Part shown: in pieces, positions 31,966 to 45,066 of the stretch | Layout: every line of letters begins with the position of its first letter | How positions within the stretch are numbered: the stretch's first letter is position 1 | Assembly: GCF_050948215.1 (NCBI RefSeq) | Contig: NC_135149.1 | Location: forward strand, 12,815,001-12,879,000 | Length of the DNA stretch: 64,000 nucleotides | Direction: 5' to 3' | Source: Halictus rubicundus | Lineage: Eukaryota > Arthropoda > Insecta > Hymenoptera > Halictidae | Notes under the pieces: generated by a model | What the model was told of the DNA's origin: nothing | The model's database searches: none | What the model saw: the letters and a program-made list of their open reading frames with translations, nothing else | Program-made: the position numbers and the translations under genes

Positions 31966-34900
31966 TGCTTCGAACAAGTAGTATAATTTTCGAGCAACTG
32001 ATACTCAGCGATTCACCTATCAGCCAGCAGTACCTCGCCAATAGCGTCCGGCAAAATCTCGCAGAGCGCCACGGCTTCTCACCTGTCCTCCCGGGTTCCG
32101 CGACATTGAGTACCGGCATCTATCGCCGAGGGGAGCATCAGGCCTTGTTTCCATCGACTTGTCGCGTACCTCGGGGGACAGATCAATGGAATCGGGAGGG
32201 CCAGGGTCCAGCAGCCCCTGTCGGTGGCGCACCGAGTGGCGCGGTCGGTGGAGGCTCATGAATATTCAGCGGACAAGTTGTCCGCGAGAGGCTCGGGGCT
32301 CTAACGCGTGACGTATACCCTTGTTGATCATAAGTGGGTTTGTTTCGCTGATTGTTGTCGCATCGGGACCGGGGTCTGGCCCAGGGGGTCCATTGAATAT
32401 GCAACGCGCGGGGGCCAGTTTGCGTGCGCCGCGATATGGCGCTCGGCTCTTATAGCTTCTATAATTTGCACCGCGCCGATAAGAGCGGCTCCGGCCTGAA
32501 ACCAACGCAGGGCACGGGGTCTGGCTTCAACGTAGCCTGGATATACGCCCGCGTATCACCGGTTCTCGCGGTCTGCTGCATCGGGAATCTCGTGCAACGC
32601 GTTGCAACGGCGTGCACGAGCACGTGGAACCGGTACATAAAGTACCAGTGACCCGGCCCGGCGTTAGATCGGACGGAGCGCGAACTAATTTACAAGATAA
32701 TGCGCGGGCTACCAGCGCGATTTAAAGGTCGAAGGAGTTATCGTGCCCCGTTTCCCGCTTCAACAGAATAATACAGTCCACCGGGGACAATTTTTCCGCC
32801 GGGCCGTAATTAATGATATTCCCCGCGGAATTCGCCGTCCGAGCAAAAAAATCGGTCCCCGTTTTAATGATATATTTCAGACGTCGAGGAGCCAATGATC
32901 CTTGCAAGCCGATCACCGATGCATGTCGCCGGAACCTGCTCCCCGAGCGCTTTTGCACGGAGCTTCAAAGCAGCCCGGATCGAAACGATGGCGTACGGCC
33001 TGGGTCGCCGAGAATTCATTTATACCAAAGAAAACCAGTTGTCTCCGGGTCTCAGCGCAGCCGGCAATCTTCTTAATCGCGGCGAATTCATCTTGGCGTC
33101 GATTGCGATCGTTAACGCCTTCTGCTCAAGGGACGTACACCGGTCTAGGCGTTTTCATTCTTCTCGGACGCGTCAAGGATGCGAAGATTGATTGCACGAT
33201 GTTTAGCTGAAGCAATAACCATTATAAATGTAATCGTCTCTCGTTAGCGTCGTATAATTCAAAGAATGCGTGGCACTGTCGAGTGGACGCGCAGCGGTGC
33301 ACGGTTAAATTTACACGACTCGGTCCAGCCTTCCTCTCGTCGTTCAGCGCCTTGGCGAAGTCGTCTCATTGGACACGGAATGAATAAAATCAAAAGAAAG
33401 GAGATAAAGAACTCCCGAACCGATGTAAATTTAACCGTGCGGTGCTGTAACTGTTCGTTGTGCTAATTCCTGTTGGACGTTCCAAACTAACAAGAGTTGT
33501 CAACGAAAAATAAACAAAATATCAACGTACACGTACTAGCGAAAAGCGATACGACTTGTTGGATAACCTGATAGTTGTTGGGCCATTTCAATGAAGCTGA
33601 TGTCTGGGTTTAGGCTGCCGCGAAGCTCCAGTCATTCTCTCAAGAGTGTGCCTCTCTCATGCTCGCTCGGGAATTTCTAAGTTAACAGACATCGTACATT
33701 TGCTCTGCCATGTACAGCGGCCATTCTAGTTTACGGAGGTTCCCGGTGCAATTGAAAATTACGATGGCCGTGCACGATGCTGTATTCATAAAATCATGAA
33801 GCTCCTCTGGCGCAATCGTGAACGCAAGGGAGACGGTAATGAGGTAGCAGGGACACAGCGGATCGCGGAGATGCTGACCGATTACTGTTGCGGGATATCC
33901 TGCGGTGATTATAGCTCGTCGACCAGCCGGGCCGGGTAACAAACAAAATGTTCGGATTACGAGCTCCCGGTACCACTTATCGGGTCCTCAATCGAGCGTG
34001 TACACGACAACGGTAGTCTTGCGCAACCTGTTCGAGCCACGTTCGCGACCTCGCGCTCGATTGCATCCATCGGAGCACGAATTATCGTCGGCACCTAACA
34101 CGCATGATTGAGCGATCACAGGCTCCCCCGTTTGCCGGGACGGCCAGAACGCGATCGTGAGCTCCTGATCATCGTCGGGATCCGTTCCTGTGGACGTGTG
34201 TGGTCGCCGACTACTTTAGCAGGCTTCCTCGTCGACGGTAGCGCTGACTGATTGCTCCCTGTACGACGCTCGCCGATTCCCAAGACAGACTTTCGATCCC
34301 GCATCTGTTCCGTATCGACGAAAACGACACGGAGTCAATTCGTCGCCGTGAATTTCACAACGGGACACACACCAGTGTCTCATCTACACCGGACTTTACG
34401 CGACACGCGTCACCAATTGACAGCAAGCCCTGTCCCCGCGGAGGCTAGGGTTTCACGTCGCGTCGCCCGACACGACCAAACCAGCCCGTCGACTCGATAT
34501 CTCACGCGTAGGTGCGCCTTTGTTCCTAACATCTTTATAGCGCAAGGTAGACGAAAGGTAACGGAGTCCGGAAGCAGAGTATTGTTGGACGATCGACTCC
34601 TACCCGGAGGCAGAGCATCGTTTACAATGAGTCAGTCAGACTCTTTGCTTCGAGCCTCCCGATCCTCCGACCTCGAGAGGTTGTGCCGTTCTGTCTTCAA
34701 AAATTAGCCGTCGTTTCGTCGCTCGATCTTCACGAGGCTGTTCTGCTGCCCTAATCACTTGATCGTAGGGGATGGAGTTCACCTAGGGTCCGCCACTGTT
34801 GTCCTCCCTCTGTCTTTCCTCTGTCTAGGTGGCGTTTGGTATATTCGATTTGCGTATGGAGACATGCAATTAATTGCATAGGGAATCCTACCGTAACCTT

Positions 34901-35845
34901 TCAGGAACGTCGTCTGGGCAGTGTAGAAGACAAGATTCCTAACGTTTGAAGATAGCTGTGAAAAATATAAAAAATTTTAAATCATCGACAAATTATAATA
35001 AATGATAGAGACGGAAAGTTCCGATCAGGCGTCTTCCCCGAAGGTTTATGGAGCCCTATACAATTTTTGGAGTTTGCACGAGCCGGTGCGCCGCGTGTCA
35101 TCCGAGGTTCTCTCGAGTACGATTTTCGATGGGGACATTATAGCGACTTATCGATATTAAATTGCCGGTAAACTGCCGGTTATCGGCGACGATGAGCAGT
35201 CATCGGTCTTCCGGGTCATCCTATTAGATCACGCCGCGAAGATACCGCGATGCATGTGCGGACTCTGCTCCCCTGCTCCTGCCGGTGCATTTACCTAGCT
35301 CGCAGAGCCGGCGTTGCACAGCTGTGTGCAGGCTTCGAGGACGTTTGTGTGCGCGCGGTAAACGCGAGAGGGCCCGCTGATCGTGTCTCGCACGTCCGCG
35401 AGGAGGATTGATTTATCACACGCCAGGAGACAGATTGCCGTACGACGCTCGCTCGTTCGGCTCCGGAGGAGTTGTAGACAGAGTCGCTAAAGAAGCGAGA
35501 GAGAAAAACGACCACGGGGAAAATGGAGTGAATGGAGCGCTGGCGGAACAGAGACGGGAGAGGGAATCCCGCGAGGATAGTCGCTGGCCTTATCTACTTC
35601 TTTTCGTCTAGAAAGGCTCGCCTAAACGGAACGAACGCCGAGTTTGGAGAAAGGTATGAGCGATAAAGGGTTGCGAATATGCCAGACGCCCATTCCCATA
35701 GCACTCCGTTCCATAATACCCGGCTGTATCTCCTACGGAATTTATGGAACTGTTCGCTCATTGTTATGCTCTCGAAAAACGGTGCAACATCGGTGCAAGT
35801 GCACATACATCCCGCCAGTGGATTTATGAAACGCAGCTCTGAGTA
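31966..35845. other. Long anonymous GC-rich stretch
   Basis: Many overlapping open frames on both strands (for example 31965-32261 plus, 32183-32505 minus, 34252-34707 plus) lack recognisable domains. An inverted GGTAC-ATAAA-GTACC occurs near 32633. Nothing else supported. Confidence 0.4.
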
Positions 35846-35890
35846 TTAACCCTTTGCGCTCGGAACGATTCTAACTCGGAAACGAAACTT
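35846..35890. mobile_element. Orphan end of the CCCTTTGC TTAA family
   Basis: TTAACCCTTTGCGCTCGGAA, then CGATTCTAACTCGGAAACG, matches the right end of the 19294-19539 element read inward (TTAACCCTTTGCACTCGAAG, then CTATTTTAACTCCAAAACG). No opposite end was found downstream. The following AT-rich sequence (to about 36540) may belong to a longer, degraded element. Confidence 0.65.
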
Positions 35891-38800
35891 TGCTTGCTTC
35901 CAACCTGGAATACTTTTATTCTAGAAGTTTTGAAATATTTTAATCTAGTTCGAACCATTCGATAGCCTACCAAAAAAGAAACCTTTCTGCCAAGTTTCAG
36001 CCCGATACCTCATCTGTGAGGGTAGTTATAGAGGAAAATCGAAAATCCAGTTTTTGGACCATTTTCCCCATTTAATGACAATTTAAAATTCTGAAAAGAA
36101 TCTGACACATTTCGGATACCAAGCCACATATTAGGAATCATTTTCAGATTTTTCCATTGCAAACTCTAGTTGTAAAAAGCGAAAAACACGAAAACAATCG
36201 AAAAAAATGCAAATTTCGTATAGAAATTGCAGAGACACTAGAACAGATTTAATTTAGCAATGAGATATTATCCTAAGTATCATACTCAATTTTTTTCAAA
36301 TTCCTGAGTTTGGTGCGTCATAGTTAAAAAAAAAATAAAAACTACTTTACTCAGCGTTTTTCCCATGAAAAACTAAGTTATAATTATCGTAAAAATGTGT
36401 TACGTAATATTAAAAATTCCTACGTTCAGGAAAACATCGTCCAGACTTTAAAAATAACTTGGTTTTTAATAATAATGGAAAAAATATTTTGATACCACGA
36501 TTTTTGTTCAAAGCTTTTCCTAATCAAGGTTCACGAGGAAGGAAATAAGAATTTGTTGGGGATCGTGATCTCCGGTGAAGAACTTTGTCTTTTTCAATTA
36601 GATTCCTCGGCGTCTGCAATTTTAAACGAGCAGAGGGAAAGAGAAGTCCATATTACCATCATCGTGGCGATTTTTTTTTTCTGGCAACCATAAGCGAGTA
36701 AGGGAGAAGATGAGCTCGCTGGGGAAGGACGATGTCCGAGACTTTTCGTATAGAGATAACAACCTGATAATGGCGACGGTGACCCAAGGTCTCGCGAGAT
36801 AGCCGAACGATACTGAACATCTCGAGTTGGACCCCGCGGCGGTATTTGGATCCTTGTCGGGGCCGCGCGCGGGGATCATTATAGTGATTAATGCTGATGG
36901 AAGACCCAGATAGCGCTGATTTATCGATGTCACCGCGCAACGGATCCGAGACGGTGACGAGATAAATGGTGGACGCGTCCTCTTACGCCTTTCTTCCCGC
37001 TCGGCTTGTAATGCCCGCGAAATAGTGCCGATCAAGAGTGAAAACCGGCGGCCTCCGGCTTGATGAGTCGATTACGGGGCCCGTCGCCACGAATTTCTCC
37101 CATTAGAGGGTTCCTGGAAAGGGAAACTGAACCTTGCACGACATACAGATTCATTGCGGACGCACCGTGAGGCCTGTTTCGTTCGAATAATAGATGACGA
37201 ATGGGGATAATTCAATTAAAACCCTCTTCTTGTCACGGTGAATATTCCTTTGCCAAAGGAACGGTAAAGCGAGAAACGGCACAAACTAACCAAATGATTG
37301 ATATTCTTTGGATTCATGTTTCCTGGACTACCAACAATTTCTCTTTTATTCGACTACCGCAATCATTGCTGTTAGCATCCAATTAATCTTTAAATCGCGA
37401 GATAGGCTCTTTGAGAGCTTGTAATATTTTCTAAACGAGCGACAAGCTTGCTACATTTGTTATCAGCAAAATTTCAGTGGCACGCTTCATTACGCTCGCT
37501 ACTCGGTTCCTTTGTTCCGATTGAGACGTCAATATGTTATTATTTGAAATGAAAAATTTGGCTACGGAGAGGACTACTCCGATAGATCTAGAAACGGCTT
37601 ATCTGCTGACCGATCCGGTATCAGAGAGAAATTCGCTGTCCCCCCCGGGTTGCGGGTTGGTTACTTCACTGCCGATTACGTTACGTTATTAATAACGTTA
37701 TCTCCATCGAGCGGTATCGAGCCGGCGTGTCATTTAGCGTGGCGCGATCAATAACGAAGAGATCGATCGCACGGGTCGATGAACAGTGAGAAAGGACCGG
37801 ACACAGATTTCGAAAGGCGAAACTTTTCGAGACAACTTTATTCTCCGGGCCCGTTTCTCGGCTGTCTGTACCCGGCCGGCGGACAATAACGCTTTCCTTG
37901 TTCGTGTCGTACGCGAGCTGCACCGGTGTTCTCTCCGCGGTAAGCCTTTCCTGGCGTGGGCTAATGTATTCTATTCGATTAAACAAACACAGTATCTCGT
38001 AGGGAAGCTTGTACGTACGCAACGTACCGAGGCACCGAGAGAGCCGAGGGCAAATATACCAGTCCATGCAAATATTCTTGACCTCCCACTTGGCCGACGA
38101 AATTGAACGATCTGCCGTTCGATCGCCACTTTTACCGACCCCCAATTACAACACCGAGACCTCCCCCCCCCCCAAAACATTAAAACACTCTGCAATATTC
38201 TTGACCTTTCACTGGGCTGGACGATCGCCTCTTGAAATTTTCTTCTGCTTGTAAATTACAAGGGTTGGGACAAATAAATTACCCAATATTTTTATAAAAC
38301 TTGCAGATGTTTTTTTGGAGATTGCCATTCGTTTTTTTTTCACTCACTTAAAGTAGTAAATTCTTCAGAAAATCAAATGCTGCAGGTACACATCTTTGCA
38401 TTTAGCTGGAGGATTTCACGATTTAAGGGATGCTACTAACCAAGCTGTATTATCTCTCTTCTCTTATTTTCATGAAACTTGCAGGTATTTTTTCAGAGAC
38501 TATTCATACTTAGGGGATGAAGCGAAGGGGATGAAAGCGAGTATGAAAGTTGGGTTTGCAAACCGTACCGAATCTTTATGGCCAAAAGCAACTAGGTGTG
38601 ACTCTATAAGAGAAGAAAGTTTGAAACCAAAAATGATGATGAAAGAGGGTTATACTAGATAAATAAATTACGTTTTCACATTGAAATGAGATCTATGCAC
38701 AAAATGTGCTCGTTCGTAGAAGGCAGTGGAAAATTTTGCAAAAATCAAAGCGAGGGACGAACGAGAATTATTTGTGCGACAACTTTGGCGCAACGTTTTG

Positions 38801-39721
38801 TAACAATTTCTCAGGGGTGGTCCAGGGTAGCAGGCTTATCGCGCCTAAGCCCGACTACCGCAGCATTGCCTACTGCTCCTCGAGACGTGCTTCTTAAGAT
38901 CTCTTCGTGGCCGGTTGGTTCACGGCGAATTATCATACGCGAGGCGGCGTTTGAATGGCGGGCTTATAAACGGCACATCCCGTCGTCTCGGTGTGTTCAT
39001 TGCGAAGTTGAAAAGGCCCCGGCCCCGTTTAAGAATAATAAGAATAGCCTTATTTGCGATCCTGGTTGGCCAATCGGCGTCATACGCGTTAGAGTTACAA
39101 ACGCGACAGAATTGTGCATACTTACACCTCGAGGCGAGGGGGCAAACGGATTCGAAAGATTTCTACCTGGAAGTCTCTATCTTCCGGTCAGTTAAATGCC
39201 GTCGACTCGCCGAATATTTTATCGAGACGAGCGATAGAGGGAAAAATGGAACGTAGACAATACACAGTATAACTCTCGTTTCGCCCACGTGCTCGAGATC
39301 GTTGGGAGGCGTGGGTTTGTCCCGGTGAGTTCGACCGAATTTTACGAGGTGCCTCCTTCCCCGGCTGGCCTACCTAATTTTTAACACTTATGTAAGATCG
39401 AAAGCCACTCGCCAAGCAGATTTATGCGTTCCTACAGGGAATTTTGTATCGTAGTCCCTTTTACTTCGTAAATAACGGCGAACTGCTCCGTCTTCATCGA
39501 ACCCACCGTTCTAATTCGCAGTGTCTCCATTTTTCTAGATTAGAACACCCGCTACACAATTTTTAGCTGTTCGACACCCCCGTTGAACAAACTACCTTCA
39601 CTATAAAAAATTTCAAAGTCTGCTTGGTTATTCTTGGAGAGGATGCAAGGATATTAGAAAATGAAATTTCTACTCCAAAAACAGTGGGAAGACACGAGAG
39701 AAGAACAAACGGTTACCAAAA
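35891..39721. other. Anonymous stretch, AT-rich then mixed
   Basis: 35.9-36.5 kb is AT-rich with no frames. 36.6-38.2 kb has overlapping frames on both strands without domains. C11 lies at 38163-38173. 38.26-38.66 kb has two loosely similar halves (ATAAAACTTGCAGATGTTTT near 38295 against ATGAAACTTGCAGGTATTTT near 38471), perhaps an old repeat. Nothing recognised as a gene. Confidence 0.4.
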
Positions 39722-39921
39722 TACAGTGATTTCTCTATATATGTCGCCAAGGCCTGGATGATGAGCGTCGCGGAATTATCCCCACTACCGCGGGGTATAC
39801 CCCGTGAGAGGCCACGAAGCTCGTGAGGCCTCGGACGCCGAGGAGTGTAAACTTAACACGGATCGGGTATGTCTACAGGACGCTGGCAAGTGTTGTTGAC
39901 ATATATCGAGAATTCACTGTA
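39722..39921 (+). mobile_element. TA-flanked MITE, abundant family, copy 5 (long form)
   Basis: Perfect TACAGTGATTTCTC start, GAATTCACTGTA finish, and palindromic core CGGGGTATACCCCG. It carries the extra internal segment GACGCCGAGGAGTGTAAAC, giving 200 bp, and represents the longest form here. Confidence 0.9.
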
Positions 39922-40337
39922 CAGCTAAAAATATGAGTTCGTATTCTAAGCGAGAAGTCTTCAGAGTGAAAGAAAAATGTAGAGCAACAGTTCGCTTGTG
40001 AAATATGCGGAATCACGCACGTCATTCAGTCCCGCTTTCGTCGTCTTCAATTCCCGTGGTTCCTCTTAACAGCCCTTATAAAAGTTCTTCAATTACCCGA
40101 GGACAAATGATCGTCGAGCGGCCATAAACCCCGCGCGGCGCGTCGCGGCGGTATACGGGTTTGTCAAGCGGGTCGGGCGAATATACGGCCCGCTCCAAAA
40201 TTAAATTAACACTTATTACCCAACATGCAAATGAGACGGAGGGGGCGGCGAGGAATGCGTTGATAAAAAAAATTTATTTCACCGCCGCGGCGTAGGACCC
40301 GCCGCGTCGCTTCCCCACGAGTCTTCTCCTCCTCCCC

Positions 40338-40339
<2 letters not shown>

Positions 40340-40369
<30 letters not shown>
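40340..40369 (+). repeat. (CA)n microsatellite
   Basis: About 15 CA units preceded by a pyrimidine tract. Confidence 0.95.
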
Positions 40370-40375
<6 letters not shown>

Positions 40376-40856
40376 AGAGTGCGCGCGTCGCCTACCACCT
40401 CCTCTCAGGTTCGACATACAAATTTACCTCGTTATCCGGCGTGCCGGATACCGCCGGTATGGAATTTTCGATCGATCGTAGAGAGAGGCGCGCACGTGGG
40501 GTCCACGGGTTCGAGAGACGTTGTCGATACACACGGCTAAACAAATCCGCCGGCTCGGAAACGCAATAAACGTCGCCGCGGCGACGCCGTATGAGCTCGT
40601 TCGGGCGACAGTTAGGTGGCCACTTTCCCCACGTGGAAGGCCGGGGCTCGGGTCCAAAGCGCCGGAAAGAAATGTGGCGCTTAAATAAGAGGGACCCCGA
40701 GATTACCGCGCGAGACCTCGCGCGCGTATAAGTAAGATCTCGGGATTTTATGTCGTTACCTCACACGAAGCTGCCGCTCCGAACCGGCGCGGCCGTTAAG
40801 TCCGAGTCTTGTTTCCTTTTTCCTCGCCTCTTTCCGTCCGAACCTTCCTCTCTTTC

Positions 40857-40934
40857 TTTCTCTCTCTCTCTCTCTCCCTCTCTTCTTTCTGTTTCCATCG
40901 ATCCCTTCCTTTTCTCGCTCTCTCTCTCTCTCTC
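40857..40934 (+). repeat. Two (CT)n arrays with a spacer
   Basis: CT arrays at about 40857-40876 and 40918-40934, separated by a pyrimidine-rich spacer, CT on the plus strand. Confidence 0.93.
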
Positions 40935-41441
40935 TTCTCCTTTTTCTGTTAGGTTACGGGCCCCTTTTGCGCGCTTTTGTCGGTCCCAATCCGCGCGCGG
41001 GCAACCGATCGCCGCTGGCTCGTGGGTGGCTCGAGTGTTCGGCCATGTAAACAGGTGTAATGGGACCTGGCAGGCTCGAGAGGCCACGACGCGATGATTC
41101 ATGTAAACCTGTACGCGACGTCTAATCGCCGGGATGCGAGACAGACACGTGGAATTTCTATGGGACGCGCCATGGGACTCCGAAACGCCGCGGTTATGGC
41201 GCAGAACGGCTCGGGCTATCATTATTTCTTTATCGGGGATGCGGTTCTTTGATCAGTGGGATTTAATGGGAACCTTTATATGTATACGAGATACTATGGG
41301 GAAACGGTGGTCTAGTTCGTTTCAGTGATGTAATAATAATGGGAAGGTCGATATGGGAAGGTCACTAGACGAAGGATTTCTATGCAAAATAAAAATTGGC
41401 TGCATCAATTGTGAGACAGAGATATCTATTTCTTTTCTTAA

Positions 41442-41601
41442 TAATCAGATGAAAGTAATAAAATAGCATTTGTAAATTCTTTAAATGCTTCTCCTATTTT
41501 CCACTTGACCTTCTCGTTTTTATCATCGATGAAAGTCATAGGACAGCATTTTCGAATTCCTTAAATGCAGTTCCTATTTGGCATTTGATCTGCTCATTTT
41601 T
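41442..41601 (+). repeat. Two-copy tandem duplication, 80 bp unit
   Basis: Units 41442-41521 and 41522-41601 share GATGAAAGT, then ATAGCATTT/ACAGCATTT, TTCTTTAAATGC/TTCCTTAAATGC, and end CTC(G/A)TTTTTATCAT. They are diverged, so the duplication is old. Confidence 0.8.
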
Positions 41602-42447
41602 ATCATAAATGTATAAAATCCGCAGCCTAGTGATGACGTTATTTTTATTAGTCGTGTGTTATGTAGAATTGAGAGACCACCAATTCAGATGCGTGTAATA
41701 TATTTTTCCAATGAATTTTATAAAATGTATTTGCACGGCTGTATCTACGAAATCAATAGAACAGTAAGAGAAAAATTAATAGTGATCAGAAGAAGGAAGA
41801 ACAGAAGGGAATGATAGAAAAGTTTGAAGAACAACCAGAGGCTTTCCATCAAGAGCCTGGTCGTAAAAAGAGCAGAGCTTCGCAGCGAGAACAGAGGGAC
41901 ACGAGAGAAACAGTTCGTGAAAGTTCGGAAGATCGGATGGAAGTAGGGTAATAAACGTGTCGGGATTATGGAAGAAATATGTCTCGCGTTTTTCGACACG
42001 GTTTGGATTTTAACAGGTCGATGAAATTTATATTTGTTTCGTCGAAACGCCACGGAGAATTTCTTTGCCGGACCCAGCTGCGTTTAGAAACTCTGAAATC
42101 GAGCTCGTCTCAAAGACGTTTCTATTAACGACAAATAAAATTGATGCCACGATGGATTTCATAAAACCATCTCTAAAAATGAGAATTTCTATGACCCACA
42201 TCGTAAACCACGGTGTAGCGTCGAAATGTAAAAATTTGTGGTGTCAGACTGAATAAATCAAATTCCAACCAACTAATGCGATTTATTAAACTCACAGTGG
42301 CATTATGAAAAGATCAAAGGATGAGTCTTGCTCGACTCGGTAAAAATGGCTGTTTTATTTCCACTGTCAGAACGACTCTGTACAACGGTGTCCGTAAATC
42401 TAGTATTAATTTCGACAAGCTCAGCTTCATCAACGAAAGGAAAGCCG

Positions 42448-42508
42448 CGATGTAACGTGTCGTACGTTACATAGGCGTACAGTGATACGAACGTACACCG
42501 TTACATCG
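42448..42508. other. Hairpin-forming inverted repeat, 61 nt
   Basis: CGATGTAACG(TG)TCGTACGTT pairs with AACGTACACCGTTACATCG across a loop of about 21 nt. A TATAAATA string follows near 42519. It could be a small foldback or a stem-loop RNA; no decision is possible from this alone. Confidence 0.55.
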
Positions 42509-42754
42509 TGAAACCCACTATAAATAAAGCGCTTCTATTAAATCCGTACGGATAAATACAGGCTGAATAGAGCGATTCGGAGAACTCCGCGGAATAAATA
42601 CATTCTTTTACGGATTACTCGTCACTCGCGGCCGTAACATTGCACATTCTGGCGCCAGTCTGCCTACTTACACTCGCGTCGAGGAAAAGTGGCAGAGAGT
42701 AAGTCGCAAAACTTCTCTCACTCCCTCCCCTCCTCATCGGTCTCCTTCACGCCT

Positions 42755-42761
<7 letters not shown>

Positions 42762-42789
<28 letters not shown>
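42762..42789 (+). repeat. (CT)n microsatellite
   Basis: 14 CT units within a longer pyrimidine tract; CT on the plus strand. Confidence 0.95.
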
Positions 42790-42794
<5 letters not shown>

Positions 42795-44683
42795 CCTTTT
42801 GTGCTCGGGGTCGTTTTATCGTCGGATGGTAAAATGTATGAAATACGATAAAATGTACCGGTATTTTCTCACCGACGATCTTTAGCACACGGCCCAGCCA
42901 CGAGACAAGGTGGAGGTTCTACGAGATCGTAAAGTAAAGCCCTATTGGATCGTCATGGTGTCCATGAGGAATCGTACGAGGCAGATTGCGGTGCGCGTAC
43001 CGCGCGCGAACGAACTCGTCGTCCGTCGCCGTGCGGAGACGTGGGCTAGTAAAGGTTTATGGCCAGGTAATTGAACACCCATGTCTTTCGAGATTCCTTC
43101 GAGCTGATTTAAGCCTCCATAATACCGAGAGAGCGCGCCGCTGCCAAGTATACCCATCTATGGTGTATTCGAGCCGGTTGTGTCATGGGTGTCACCACCA
43201 CCACCACTCCGCTCTCCTCCCCACAACGCAACCGATCCTATCATCATTATTCTCGGTGACAGATAAGCAAAAACTGCGCGGGACCCGAGAAGTATTCGTC
43301 CACCTTACAGCCGGGCTACGGCGAACTCCGCGAATCCGCCATTGCCTTCCCTGTCCGCCATTTTTGCGGCCCGGAGTCTGCGAACTCGCCACCATACTAC
43401 GAAACTCGCTATTTCCCCTGCAAAATTGAATTTGACCCTTTGCTCAGTGCTGTCCAGTCAGACTAGCGACGAGGTCCTCAAAATCTGTTGAATATGTACG
43501 ATATTGATCGCTATGGAAATGGATAAATGAACCACAGAGCGGTGAGGACATCAAAGAAATTCATCATTAACGAAAATGTCGGAGTACAATCTAGTACTCC
43601 TATGAGATTGTGAGAATCGAATTAAAAAGAAAAGAGAGAATAGGGGTAGAAGAATTGAGGAATTCTAGGACAACGATCTCCCAAAATGTATCGTAAAGAA
43701 AGAAACCATTAAGTTTAAGACAACCTGTAACAAAAAGTAGTAGTAGTTGCAGTTGAAGAACAAAATTGTAAGAAAAGTGAGGAAAACAGTGGCTGAAAAT
43801 GGAGCGATAACCGAGACCCAGAACCACAATCGCTTTCCATGCAGAAGAGACAAACGTACAGACAGTGGCGACCTTGTACCGAAAAATGTGGGGAAGACAA
43901 TAACTAACAAACGCGAAGCCGATCGAGGCAAAAAGAGAAAACGAGGCGGAGGTAGAAGCGCTGTTACCGAAGGCCCGACCCCTAAACTTCATCTGGCAGA
44001 GAGACGAGTGCATAAATTACGGGTACGCAGAGAGCGTACGGGAAGATACGTCGATCCGATAGAGGAATACTTTCGCCGGATCGTCGGACGAAAAACTCTA
44101 GCCGTGTACCATTTAATTTGCAACGATTAATCAGTCTAGGGACGAGGCGTAGATCGCATCTCGGGCTGTAAAACGCGTCATAATACGGGATAGAAGTCGC
44201 CGGGCGACACGCCTCGTGCAATATAGGACGTCGATGTTAATCGCGGAACGAAGATATCTGCAACTGTAAATCAATAAACGATACCTACTTGGCGGCGCGG
44301 TGGCGGCCGGTTGCCTCCTACCTTTCGCCGATGGCACCGTGCACGGGTAATGCTTGTATCGGGACCGTTCCGAGCATATTTCGATAGCCACGAGTAATAC
44401 GCCGAGCGGTTTCCTTCTTTTGTCGTTCTTTTTATTCGTTTCTCTCCTCGTCGCTTTTTACTTCTTTTTTATTTCATCTGGCAACGCGTAGACGACCGGG
44501 ACCGGTCGTTACTTAGTAGCTTATTTATTTTTGCATAGATAATCCGCGAGAGATACGGAACGAGATGTGGGTGGAGCGCATATGCTTGAGTCACGTGTGA
44601 TTAAGCGATGTTATCCGCGGTTCTCGGTGCCGTCGCACCTGTATGCCCGTGGAACGCCTACGTCGAGACTGCTTGGACCTTCT

Positions 44684-44688
<5 letters not shown>

Positions 44689-44716
<28 letters not shown>
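44689..44716 (+). repeat. (CT)n microsatellite
   Basis: 14 CT units, CT on the plus strand. Confidence 0.95.
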
Positions 44717-44721
<5 letters not shown>

Positions 44722-45029
44722 CACCCGCCAGGTTTCTTCATCCCTGAAGCACGCCGGAGGATCGACGGTCCTGGCGATTGTCCTTCGACCGAGAAAAAGA
44801 GACGCGGTTCTCCTTGACGCTAAAGGAGAGCACGCAGCTCTCTCGCGACGCCGCTAACGAATTAGATACGATGATAAATTACCCGATAAGGGTGTTGCGC
44901 CGTGAAAAATTCGTGATGGATACTGTTGCTAAGGTTGTTCACGTGCACACCTGTTGGCCGGCTCGCGTTAGAAACTGGTGTACACTGAGCGCGCTATGTG
45001 CTGCACCGTGTATGCATGTCCATCTCTCT

Positions 45030-45034
<5 letters not shown>

Positions 45035-45064
<30 letters not shown>
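45035..45064 (+). repeat. (CT)n microsatellite followed by GGTAAGT
   Basis: 15 CT units. Just downstream the string TTCTGGTAAGTAC resembles a splice donor, but no exon can be assigned. Confidence 0.93.

Positions 45065-45066
<2 letters not shown>

Larger units (their letters stand above)
39922..41441. other. Anonymous GC-rich stretch
   Basis: Contains an ATGCAAAT octamer near 40225, a (CA)n array and CT arrays (listed). A minus-strand frame at 40761-41222 passes through the CT array and is not taken as a gene. Confidence 0.4.
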
